A stretch of DNA of 64,000 nucleotides, taken from the NCBI GenBank assembly GCA_965262235.1, contig OZ253504.1, positions 2,728,001-2,792,000 of the forward strand. The letters run 5' to 3'. Shown here piece by piece: positions 1-7,186 of the stretch (its first letter is position 1; each line of letters begins with the position of its first letter). The notes below the pieces were generated by a model, which worked only from the letters and a program-made list of their open reading frames with translations, ran no database searches and was not told the DNA's origin. A program made the position numbers and the translations under genes. This stretch comes from CATQGW01 sp965262235 (lineage in GTDB: Bacteria; Chloroflexota; Dehalococcoidia; Bin125).

Positions 1-1675
1 CGGCTACGTGGCGCAGGATGCCGCCCAGGTCGGACCGCACCAGATGCTCCATCTTGAGGGCGTCCATGATGCAGACCGTTTGCCCCTCGCGGACGACGTC
101 GCCCTCGCCGAGCAGCAGCTCGCGGATCGTGCCTTGGATCGGCGCACGCAGCGGTGTGGTGTTGGGTGGGCCCACGGGTTGGGGTTTGGCCCCGCGCGCC
201 CCCATGGTGACGACTCCCCCGGGGTCGCCGCTGCGATAGAAGTCCAGCCCCGCCAGGGGGTCGGCCGGGCCCGACTGCGTCGCCGGCGCCTCGTCCTCGC
301 CGGCCAGCAGGGCGCCGGCGTTCTCGTCGACCCAGCGCGTGTGCACGGCCCCGGCGACGAAGTCGTCGTGGTCGATGACGGCCCGCAGGAACTCGATGTT
401 GGTTTCGGCGCCGGCGATCTGGAACGCCCCCAAGGCGAGCTCGGCTCGCCGCGCCGCATCCTCGATATCAGCCGTGGTCGTGTGTGCGATCACCTTGGCC
501 AGCAGCGAGTCGAAGCTGGGACTCGTGGCGTAGCCCGCGTAGCCGTAGGTGTCGACACGGATGCCCGGCCCAGACGGCGGCTGGAAGACGCTCAACCGGC
601 CGCCCGACGGTCGCACACCACCGTCAGCCTGCATGCGCTCGAGATTCACGCGCGCCTGGAGCGCATAGCCGCGCGGCGCGGGCGTCTCCGACAGGCCGAT
701 GCTGGCCAGCGACTCACCACCCGCGACGCGCAGCTGCGCCTGCACCAAGTCGATGCCAGTTACTTCTTCCGTCACGGTGTGCTCCACTTGGAGCCGCGCG
801 TTCGCCTCGATGAAGGCGTGGTCGCCGGTATCGAAATCGACCAGGAACTCGAACGTGCCCAAGCCGCGGTACTCGGCCGCTTGGGCTAGGCGCAACGCTG
901 CGCTCGTCAGCGCCCGGCGCGTTTCGGCGTCGATCCAGGGGCTGGGCGCGATCTCGATCAGCTTCTGATGGCGTCGCTGGACGGAGCACTCCCGCTCGCC
1001 CAGATCACAGACGGCGCCGCTGTCATCCCCGATCACCTGGACCTCCAGGTGCCGCGCCCGCGGCACGAGACGTTCCACGTAGATCGACGCGTTGCCAAAC
1101 GCTGTCTTCGCTTCGGATTGGCAGCGTGCGTAGGCCTCATCGATCGCCGCGGCGTCGGAGACGACTCGCATGCCGCGACCTCCACCGCCGCTCACCGCCT
1201 TCAGCACCACGGCTCCGTCGGCCCCCAATCCTTCCAGGAACGCTCGGGCCTGAGCCGCGGTGACCGGCCCCTCACTGCCCGCCAAGACGGGCACGTTGTG
1301 CTGCGACGCGAATGCCCGCGCGCGGGCCTTGTCGCCGAGCAGTTCCAGCGTCTCGACCGTGGGGCCCACGAACGTGAGTCCCGCTGCAGCGCACTTCGCC
1401 GCGAAGGCTGGCGACTCGGCCAGGAAGCCGTAGCCGGGGTGGACCGAGTCGCAGCCGGCGTCGACGGCAAGGGCAACGATCTGCTCAGCGTCGAGATAGG
1501 CGCGCGGACCGCTGCCATTGAGCGCCAGCGCCTCGGACGCTGCCTGGGCGTGTAGCGAGTTGGCGTCGTCCTCGGAGTACACCGCCAGCGCTGGGATGCG
1601 GAGCTCGGCGGCCGCCCGTGCGATGCGGACCGCGATTTCCCCCCGATTCGCAATCAGCAGGTGGACGAGTGTCAC
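1..1675 (-). CDS. Acyl-CoA carboxylase biotin carboxylase/BCCP subunit (3' end beyond window)
   Basis: Reads leftward from a GTG at 1675 and is still open at the edge (558 codons visible). The N-terminus LLIANRGEIAVRI is the classic biotin carboxylase start. It is followed by the ATP-grasp glycine loop GGGGRGM, the ECSVQRRHQK segment and the catalytic EANARLQVEHTVTE stretch. Near the edge is a biotinyl carrier domain with IMDALKMEH, where Lys is the biotinylation site; MDALKM replaces the usual EAMKM. The family carboxylates biotin with ATP and bicarbonate for acetyl- or propionyl-CoA carboxylase in the cytoplasm. Because the BCCP domain is not the visible end, a carboxyltransferase domain could follow, but this cannot be seen. 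The GTG lies 12 nt after the stop of the upstream permease, so it may share that transcript, although the functions are unrelated. The substrate acyl-CoA cannot be told from sequence. Confidence 0.9.
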   Translation of the reverse strand, partial: MTLVHLLIANRGEIAVRIARAAAELRIPALAVYSEDDANSLHAQAASEALALNGSGPRAYLDAEQIVALAVDAGCDSVHPGYGFLAESPAFAAKCAAAGLTFVGPTVETLELLGDKARARAFASQHNVPVLAGSEGPVTAAQARAFLEGLGADGAVVLKAVSGGGGRGMRVVSDAAAIDEAYARCQSEAKTAFGNASIYVERLVPRARHLEVQVIGDDSGAVCDLGERECSVQRRHQKLIEIAPSPWIDAETRRALTSAALRLAQAAEYRGLGTFEFLVDFDTGDHAFIEANARLQVEHTVTEEVTGIDLVQAQLRVAGGESLASIGLSETPAPRGYALQARVNLERMQADGGVRPSGGRLSVFQPPSGPGIRVDTYGYAGYATSPSFDSLLAKVIAHTTTADIEDAARRAELALGAFQIAGAETNIEFLRAVIDHDDFVAGAVHTRWVDENAGALLAGEDEAPATQSGPADPLAGLDFYRSGDPGGVVTMGARGAKPQPVGPPNTTPLRAPIQGTIRELLLGEGDVVREGQTVCIMDALKMEHLVRSDLGGILRHVA

Positions 1676-1687
1676 GGAACCCCCAAC

Positions 1688-2578
1688 TCAGCTGCCGCGC
1701 AGACGCGGGTCGAAAACGTCGCGTAACGTATCGCCCAGCAGGTTGAAGCCCAGCACGGTCACTGTCATCGCGACTCCGGGGAAGACCGAGAGGTGCCACT
1801 CGCGCCAGAGGGTGCGCCCGTCGGCCAGCATACGCCCCCAGGAGGGGGTGGGCGGCGCAATGCCGAGGCCGAGGAAGGAGAGGGCGCCCTCGGCCAAGAT
1901 CGCGCCCCCGATCAGCGCGGTCATGTAGATCAGCGCGGGCGGGCCCATGTTGGGCAGCACGTGGCGAATCAGGATGCGTGGCGGCGATGCGCCGACGACC
2001 CTGGCCGACTCCACGTAGGGATTGGCCAGCGTCGCGAGCGTGTTGGAGCGCACGAGTCGCGTCAGGTTCACCGCATAGACCAAACCCAAGCCCACGGCCA
2101 TCGCTTCCCAGCCACGGCCCACTACTTGCGCCATCAGCAGCAACAAGATCAGTCCGGGGAAGGCCAGCAACATATCGATCAGCCGTTGCCCCAGCAGATC
2201 GACGATCCCCCCCGCGTACGCCGAAACCATGCCGATCAAGAGCGCCGCCACCCCGCCAATCACCATGGCGCCGAGCGACAACGACATCGACGCCCGCGCT
2301 CCGGAGATCACCCGGGCGAAATAGTCGCGCCCCAGCCCGTCCGTGCCGAACCAGTGTTCGCCGCTCGGCTTCTGCAGGATGTCGAGCGTGATCTCGTTGG
2401 GGTCGTCAGAGATGGCGCCCCCGAACGCCGCCAGGAAGAGCACGATCGCGACCAGGATGAGTGCGATTACGCCCACCGGATGCCTGCGTGCTGCTCGGAC
2501 CAGGCGCCGCCGCCGGCTGACGCGGGGCACGAGCGTGGTTTCGAGCTCGACTTCGGGGCTGGCGGCGACCTGCGTCAT
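1688..2578 (-). CDS. Dipeptide/oligopeptide-type ABC transporter permease (DppC-like)
   Basis: 296 residues, the normal length for DppC/OppC/GsiD permeases. After a basic N-terminal tail comes one membrane segment (about residues 34-56), then the periplasmic stretch with GTDGLGRDYFARVISGAR that is diagnostic of the DppC branch. Several further membrane helices follow, with the cytoplasmic EAA loop (ESARVVGASPPRILIRHVLPN region) that contacts the ATPase. The ATG overlaps the stop of the upstream DppB-like gene by 4 nt (ATGA), so the two are translationally coupled and surely form one heterodimeric channel. The partner binding lipoprotein is divergent at 3669. No ATPase (DppD/F) gene is visible in the window. 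Substrate unknown: these permeases serve peptides, nickel, glycans and other solutes. Confidence 0.93.
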   Translation of the reverse strand: MTQVAASPEVELETTLVPRVSRRRRLVRAARRHPVGVIALILVAIVLFLAAFGGAISDDPNEITLDILQKPSGEHWFGTDGLGRDYFARVISGARASMSLSLGAMVIGGVAALLIGMVSAYAGGIVDLLGQRLIDMLLAFPGLILLLLMAQVVGRGWEAMAVGLGLVYAVNLTRLVRSNTLATLANPYVESARVVGASPPRILIRHVLPNMGPPALIYMTALIGGAILAEGALSFLGLGIAPPTPSWGRMLADGRTLWREWHLSVFPGVAMTVTVLGFNLLGDTLRDVFDPRLRGS

Positions 2579-3534
2579 GTGAAGCGGATCCTGGGATCAA
2601 GCCAGCTGTAGCTCAGGTCGACGGCCAGGTTGAGCAGGATGAAGGCGGTGCCGAAGAGCAGCATCCAGCTCTGGACAACGGGCAGGTCATTGTTCGTCAG
2701 GGAGCGCACCAGATAGATGCCCATGCCCGGCAGATTGTAGATCTGCTCCGCGATCACTGAGCCGGCGAGCGCGCCAGCGATACTCAAACCGATCACCGTG
2801 ATTACGGGCAACATCGCGTTGCGCAGGGCGTGCCGTAGCACCACGGTGCGGTTCTGCAGGCCCTTGGCCTGCGCCGTGACCACGTAGTCCTGGAGCAGCA
2901 CCTCCAGCATCTCGGAGCGGGTCACCCGGGCGAGCAAGGCGGCGCTCGCGATCGCCGTGATCGCCGCCGGCACGATCATCTGCTCCAGGTTGCGGAGCGG
3001 ATCGTCCCAGAGCTCGCTGTAGGGCACCGACGGGGCGTAACCCCACCACAACAGGGGCAGGATGATGGCCAGCGTGAAGAGCCAGAAATTGGGGACGGCC
3101 AACATGAAGATGGTGAAGAAGCGCAGGCCGTAGTCCTCTGGCCGGTTCCGGCGCATGGCGGAGATCACGCCGATGCCGATCCCGGTAGGGATGTATAAGA
3201 GCATCGTCAGGACCAGAAACTCGAGCGTGACCGGCATGCGCCGCTCGATCTCCTTCGTCACGGATAGATTGGTCAGCCACGAGCGGCCCAGATCGCCCCT
3301 GAAGACCTGGCCCAGCCACTGCACGTAGCGCTCGTGCAGCGGTTTGTTGAGCCCGAAGTGCTCCTCGAGCGCTTCGCGCGCGTCCGGCGTCACCGCCTCT
3401 TGCAGCGTGCCCAGGCGCTCGTCGATGACGCTCGACGGCACCAGTTGCAGCATGCCGAAGAGAAAGATCGACAGCAGCAGCACCGTGGGCGGCACCAGGA
3501 GCAGCCGGCGGATGACGTAATGCCGCACGGTCAC
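2575..3534 (-). CDS. Dipeptide/oligopeptide-type ABC transporter permease (DppB-like)
   Basis: 319 residues, typical of DppB. The N-terminus RHYVIRRLLLVPPTVLLLSI is the standard first helix. It is followed by the periplasmic region with FGLNKPLHERYVQWLGQV and GDLGRSW, both signature stretches of the family, and the EAA loop AKGLQNRTVVLRHALRNA. The C-terminal helices include IAEQIYNLPGMGIYLV. First gene of the leftward operon DppB-DppC-(biotin carboxylase). The start is 134 bp from the divergent start of the substrate-binding lipoprotein, so the intervening stretch probably carries promoters for both directions. Inner membrane; pairs with the DppC-like product. Confidence 0.93.
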   Translation of the reverse strand: MTVRHYVIRRLLLVPPTVLLLSIFLFGMLQLVPSSVIDERLGTLQEAVTPDAREALEEHFGLNKPLHERYVQWLGQVFRGDLGRSWLTNLSVTKEIERRMPVTLEFLVLTMLLYIPTGIGIGVISAMRRNRPEDYGLRFFTIFMLAVPNFWLFTLAIILPLLWWGYAPSVPYSELWDDPLRNLEQMIVPAAITAIASAALLARVTRSEMLEVLLQDYVVTAQAKGLQNRTVVLRHALRNAMLPVITVIGLSIAGALAGSVIAEQIYNLPGMGIYLVRSLTNNDLPVVQSWMLLFGTAFILLNLAVDLSYSWLDPRIRFT

Positions 3535-3554
3535 CCCTTGCAGGAACAGATCGC

Positions 3555-3583
3555 TTGCTAAGTAAGACTCGGCTGCCTAGACT
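3555..3583 (+). promoter_or_regulatory. Candidate sigma-70-type promoter for the binding lipoprotein
   Basis: TTGCTA (3555-3560) and TAGACT (3578-3583) are separated by 17 bp, a good fit to a -35/-10 pair, inside the divergent region between DppB and the lipoprotein gene. This is a visual match only, and in GC-rich DNA such matches can be chance. Confidence 0.3.
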
Positions 3584-3614
3584 CCCTTGTCAAGAAGTGG
3601 TTCGTGGCCTGATT

Positions 3615-3649
3615 TGGCAGGCCCGAATCATTATGGCAGGCCCGAATCA
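3615..3649 (+). repeat. Two 16-bp direct repeats, period 19, in the leader of the lipoprotein gene
   Basis: TGGCAGGCCCGAATCA occurs at 3615-3630 and again at 3634-3649, separated by TTA. The pair sits just upstream of the ribosome binding region and start at 3669 and downstream of the candidate promoter. It could be an operator, an RNA element, or a simple slippage duplication. Confidence 0.7.
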
Positions 3650-3668
3650 CTGGGGTGGGAGTATAGGT

Positions 3669-5558
3669 ATGCGAGAGTCTTCGAACTACTGGCAGCGGAT
3701 GCGTCGGGAGCGCATGTCACGCCGCGGTCTGCTCTCAGCCGCCGGCCGCGCCGGAGTCGGCGCAGCCGGTCTGGCGCTGGTGGGCTGCGGCGAAGGTGAC
3801 GACGATGCCGCCGTCGCGCAGGTCGCCGAACAGGCCCAGGCCCAGGCCGAACAACAGGCACAGGCCGAACAACAGGCCCAGCAACAGGCCGAACAACAGG
3901 CCCAGCAACAGGCCGAACAACAGGCCCAGGAGCAGGCCGAACAAGCCGAGCCGGCCGAGGAACAGGCTGAGGAGGAGCAAGCGGCGACCGAGCCCGTGGC
4001 GGGCGGCCCCGTGGCGGGCGGCATGTACAGCTACCCCAGCGGCGACGGCGGCATCTTCGACCCGGCCGTCGTCATTCACGGCGGCACCTCCGGCACAATC
4101 TGGAATGCCTACGATCGTCTGAACGAACAAGACGGCAACTATCGGATCACCGAGGCGATGGCCGATCTGGCGGAGGTCGTGGACGAGCAGACCTTCGTCT
4201 ACAGCATTAAGCCGAACGTGTTCTGGCACGATGTCGAGCCGCTCAACGGTCGCCAATTCACGGCCGACGACGCCTCGTTCGGGCTGCAGCGCTTCGCCCA
4301 AGACAACCCCGAGTTCATCCACACCACCGCCTTCGAGCTGATCGACTCGTTCGAGGTCGTCGACGAATTCACACTGCGACTGGGCGCCAGCGCGCCGTTC
4401 GCCCCGCTGCTCACCAGGGTCGCGTCGACGTGGGCGCTGATGGTATCGCGCGACGCGGTCGATGCGTTCGGCGACACCGCGATCGCCTCCGAGTTCGATA
4501 AGCAGATCGGGACGGGTCCGTTCATCGCGGACGACCGCACCGCTGATGCCGAAACGTCGTTCAGGCGCAACCCGAACTGGTATCGGCCCGAGCAGCCCTA
4601 CCTCGACGGCACCCGCAACGTCTGGTTCGCAGACTCGGCGATCCAGCTGTCGGCCTTCGTTTCGGGGCAGATTGACCAGGCGAGCTCCATGGTCGGGGGC
4701 AACCCCGCCGACCTCGCCACGGTCCAAGAAGAACTGGGACAGGACGAGGTCTGGGGCGTCCTCCGCTCGCGCACGACGCAAGGCAGTGGCGCCCACTTCA
4801 ATGTCAACGAGGAGCCATACAACGATCCTCGCGTGCGGCTAGCGCTGCACCTTGCCGCGAACCGCGAGCAGCTCATCGCCGTCAGCCTCTCCACCAGGAT
4901 CCCGCAAACGCTCGGCGGGCCTGTAGCCGAGGTCCTCCAGCCCTACGGCTTCACGAAAGACGAACTCGCCCAGATCCCCGGTTACCGCTCGGGCGCCGAA
5001 CGCGACGAGGATGTCGCCGAGGCGCAAACCCTGCTCGACTCGACCGGCATCGACTTGGGGAATCTGCCGCCGGCGATTGTGTGGTCGGGCGGGGGTGGGA
5101 TTGCCTCGAACATGACCCAGGTGATGCAGTCCAACTGGAACGAAATCGGCTTCAACATCGAGGTGCAAGAGGTCGGGACGGCCGACTTCCTCTCCATCCG
5201 CTCGAGCCGCGAGGGCTTCGCCTTCATCGTCGGCGGCCACTCCGGTGGCTCCGACCCGGATTACATGCATGAGGAGCACCACACCAACGGCGGTCAGAAC
5301 TACGGCCATTACTCCGACCCCACGGCCGACGACCTCCTGATCAAGGGCCGAACGACCTTCGACATCGCCGAACGCAAGGACATCTATGACGAAGCCCAGC
5401 GCTACCTGATGACAGAGAACCCGCCGCGCATCTTTGCCGGCCACTCGTTCGGCATGGTGATCGCACGGAGCTACGTCAAGGGCTTCACCGGCGTGGCGCA
5501 CCACGGCTTCACTGGCACCCACCTGGCGAACATGTGGTTCGACGGCAAACCGACCTAG
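3669..5558 (+). CDS. Tat-exported ABC transporter substrate-binding lipoprotein (SBP_bac_5 family) with Q/A/E-rich linker
   Basis: 629 residues from the ATG at 3669, preceded by GGTGGGAG. The frame is open further upstream, but only this start places the signal peptide correctly. It has a twin-arginine motif SRRGLLS (residues 17-23), a hydrophobic stretch and a lipobox LVGC with the lipidated Cys at about residue 40. Residues 49-115 are almost only Gln, Ala and Glu, encoded by 24-bp repeats; they probably form a flexible tether from the membrane to the binding domain. The rest is a family-5 solute-binding protein, with the typical FTADDASFGLQR and NVNEEPYNDPRVRLALHLA stretches. It is divergent to the DppB/DppC genes and presumably delivers ligand to them. 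The ligand is unknown. Longer than typical (about 530) because of the linker. Confidence 0.93.
   Translation: MRESSNYWQRMRRERMSRRGLLSAAGRAGVGAAGLALVGCGEGDDDAAVAQVAEQAQAQAEQQAQAEQQAQQQAEQQAQQQAEQQAQEQAEQAEPAEEQAEEEQAATEPVAGGPVAGGMYSYPSGDGGIFDPAVVIHGGTSGTIWNAYDRLNEQDGNYRITEAMADLAEVVDEQTFVYSIKPNVFWHDVEPLNGRQFTADDASFGLQRFAQDNPEFIHTTAFELIDSFEVVDEFTLRLGASAPFAPLLTRVASTWALMVSRDAVDAFGDTAIASEFDKQIGTGPFIADDRTADAETSFRRNPNWYRPEQPYLDGTRNVWFADSAIQLSAFVSGQIDQASSMVGGNPADLATVQEELGQDEVWGVLRSRTTQGSGAHFNVNEEPYNDPRVRLALHLAANREQLIAVSLSTRIPQTLGGPVAEVLQPYGFTKDELAQIPGYRSGAERDEDVAEAQTLLDSTGIDLGNLPPAIVWSGGGGIASNMTQVMQSNWNEIGFNIEVQEVGTADFLSIRSSREGFAFIVGGHSGGSDPDYMHEEHHTNGGQNYGHYSDPTADDLLIKGRTTFDIAERKDIYDEAQRYLMTENPPRIFAGHSFGMVIARSYVKGFTGVAHHGFTGTHLANMWFDGKPT
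3830..3975 (+). repeat. In-frame 24-bp low-complexity repeat encoding QAEQQAQQ
   Basis: Runs of caggccgaacaacaggcc-type units with a period near 24 bp (also 12 and 6) encode the Gln/Ala/Glu linker of the lipoprotein. Such arrays can change length by slippage in whole-repeat steps without breaking the frame. Confidence 0.85.
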
Positions 5559-5579
5559 GCCGTCGGTTCACGAGGGAGC

Positions 5580-5605
5580 AGGCTGGGGCGAGAGCGCCCC
5601 GGCCT
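5580..5605. terminator. GC-rich hairpin between convergent genes
   Basis: AGGCTGGGGC (5580-5589) pairs with GCCCCGGCCT (5596-5605) over 10 bp with one G-T wobble and a 6-nt loop. It lies 22 bp after the lipoprotein stop and before the end of the leftward Gfo/SEC-C frame. There is no T-run on either side, so it is a candidate bidirectional terminator rather than a textbook one. Confidence 0.5.
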
Positions 5606-5640
5606 GATCGTGCCGGCACGCTCCGCGGTGGTTCCGCAAC

Positions 5641-6282
5641 TCAATCCCGCTGCATCCGATCGACGATTCGCCGATCACGCGTGGCCGTGGCATCGTGGCA
5701 ACGCTTGTACTTCTTGCCCGAGCCGCAGGGGCAATCGTCGTTGCGCCCGACGCCCGGGACTGTCACGTCCACGACGCCACCGCCGCCGCGCTTGCCGTCG
5801 AACCCCCACCAGCCCTGGCGGGGGCGGCCCGAGGCGAGGTTGTCGGTGAGCGCTGCGGCGAGGAAGGTGTCGCAGCGGGCGGACCAGATCTGGCCCAGCT
5901 CGCCGGCCTGGATGCGGCGGCGGAGGGCCATGTAGCTGGGGACGTGGCGGAGCTGCTGGGCGACCATGAAGGTGACGCCGGCCTGCTCGGTGGCCTCGAT
6001 GATTTGGCGGCATTCGTCGATCGAGACGGCCATCGGCTTTTCGAGCAGGACGTGCTTGCCGGCGCGGGCGGCGGCGATCGCAAGCGGGGCGTGGGTGTCG
6101 TGGATGGTGCCGATATCGACGGCGTCGATCTGGGCGTCGGCGGCGAACTGGCGGGCGGCGTCGGCGCGGATGTCACAGACTGCGGTGAGGCGGACGCGAT
6201 CAGGCGCGAGTTGGTAGACGGGCAGGTGGGCGCGGGAGATTGAGCCGGTGCCGATCAGGCCGACCTTGAATGGTTCTGTCAT
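5641..6282 (-). CDS. Truncated Gfo/Idh/MocA oxidoreductase N-terminus joined to a SEC-C tail (probably decayed)
   Basis: The ATG at 6282 opens MTEPFKVGLIGTGSISRAH, the NAD(P)-binding Rossmann start of the family; EKPMA and the following helices also fit. Only about 165 residues are Gfo-like, against 330-390 in complete enzymes. Two defects are visible. The stretch between FAADA and IDAVDIGT is about 20 residues too short. After KRGGGGVV, where the substrate-binding beta-sheet domain should begin, the protein switches to VPGVGRNDDCPCGSGKKYKRC, a zinc-binding SEC-C motif like that ending SecA, and stops. The frame is open upstream through the tRNA and recombinase remnant, but that is read-through, not one gene. 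Likely a deletion fusion without dehydrogenase activity; translation of the 213-residue product cannot be excluded. Confidence 0.7.
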   Translation of the reverse strand: MTEPFKVGLIGTGSISRAHLPVYQLAPDRVRLTAVCDIRADAARQFAADAQIDAVDIGTIHDTHAPLAIAAARAGKHVLLEKPMAVSIDECRQIIEATEQAGVTFMVAQQLRHVPSYMALRRRIQAGELGQIWSARCDTFLAAALTDNLASGRPRQGWWGFDGKRGGGGVVDVTVPGVGRNDDCPCGSGKKYKRCHDATATRDRRIVDRMQRD

Positions 6283-6356
6283 GGGCGCCACCGATCGCTG
6301 CGCAGGCGAGGATAGTGGCGCGAGGGCGGCGGGGGTGGGCGACTTAGACTGGATTC

Positions 6357-6433
6357 GGGCCCTTAGCTCAGTTTGGCAGAGCAGCGGATTTTTCATCCGA
6401 AGGTCCCTGGTTCGAGTCCAGGATGCCCCGCCA
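6357..6433 (+). tRNA. tRNA-Lys-like gene (anticodon TTT), atypical, possibly a pseudo-tRNA
   Basis: 77 nt including the encoded CCA (6431-6433). D arm GCTC/GAGC and T arm CCTGG-TTCGAGT-CCAGG are perfect. The anticodon arm is GCGGA-TTTTTCA-TCCGA, giving TTT at 34-36. Oddities: base 37 is C, whereas tRNA-Lys nearly always has A; G27 faces A43; and the acceptor stem GGGCCCT/ATGCCCC has mismatches at 4-69 (C-C) and 6-67 (C-T). The 5' half looks like an ordinary tRNA-Lys, while the 3' acceptor strand fits another partner. That is what imprecise excision or integration by an element using the tRNA 3' end could leave. The recombinase remnant ends directly at its 3' side. Confidence 0.6.
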
Positions 6434-7020
6434 ACACGTACCGAACTCAGAACTCTGTCACCGAAGCCCACCTCAGCCGAGTCTGAGCGCCTGATCGGGC
6501 TGTCCTGCGGCATTGGAATCGTGTAGGGGATCACGGCCCGGCCGAACCGAACCGTGATCCACTTGACGAACGTCCGAATGAACGCCTTGGTCTCGGTGAT
6601 GTCGCTGGTGAGCAGGAACGCGCTCATGTCTTCGGCGAATGCGGCGATCACATCGGCGCTGTCCAAGAGCTGACGCCGTGCCGCGAAGGCCATTCGCGCC
6701 TGGGCGGCGGCGAGCTGCGGCTGTTCCTTGCGCTGCTTGTGCTCTCTGATCCGCTCGCCGAGGTCTGAGACCTCCAGGCCGGTGGTTCCAATCGCCCGCC
6801 GGATCTGACCCCGCATGCGCTTGCCTTCGGCCGGTTGATGCTCGATCGTCTCCAGCCGCTCACGCTGCTCGTGCGCGGGACCATCCGCAACACTGACCGG
6901 CGGCCCGCCGTCCTTGGCGTTCTGGCCCCAGACCAGCGTGGCGGAGTAGGCCTCGTACGGGCAGACGTATGTCCGTGAGATGGTAACGGGCGATTCATGA
7001 GGTCGTGCATATCGGCTCAA
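6434..7020 (-). pseudogene. C-terminal remnant of a large serine recombinase/integrase
   Basis: The frame shows the coiled-coil and C-terminal tail of large serine recombinases: a region rich in Arg/Glu/Gln (RERIREHKQRKEQ-like), then ADVIAAFAEDMSAFLLTSD, FIRTFVKWITVRFGRAVI and YTIPMPQDSPI, a tail typical of this family. The N-terminal catalytic domain with the serine nucleophile is missing, and the region before the coiled coil (TYVCPYEAY) is at best a degenerate zinc ribbon. The frame has no stop of its own: it reads through the antisense of the tRNA into the Gfo frame. The position against the tRNA 3' end is where an integrase of a tRNA-targeting island would lie. A fragment of a similar enzyme's N-terminus lies at 15595. 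Confidence 0.7.
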
Positions 7021-7186
7021 GTGAAATCAGCATGGATTCCTAGATGACCCCAAGGAACAGATTGCGATTCATTACGCCTTGCGAACGCCATCTGTACCCA
7101 ACGTGGGAACAGCCCCTGGGACACCGTTCGGATTTCCCCGGGGTTCTGCGTCGAAGCGCCGATGACCGTGGCGACTGGCACACGGG

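Noticed and set aside
3830..3975. CRISPR-like array
   Set aside because: The repeats are contiguous, without spacers, and encode an in-frame Gln/Ala/Glu linker.
5641..7020. A single 459-codon protein combining recombinase tail and Gfo/Idh domain
   Set aside because: The frame passes through the antisense of the tRNA (WTRTRDLRMKNPLLCQTEL is tRNA read backwards) and a good start with the Rossmann motif lies at 6282, so it is accidental read-through.
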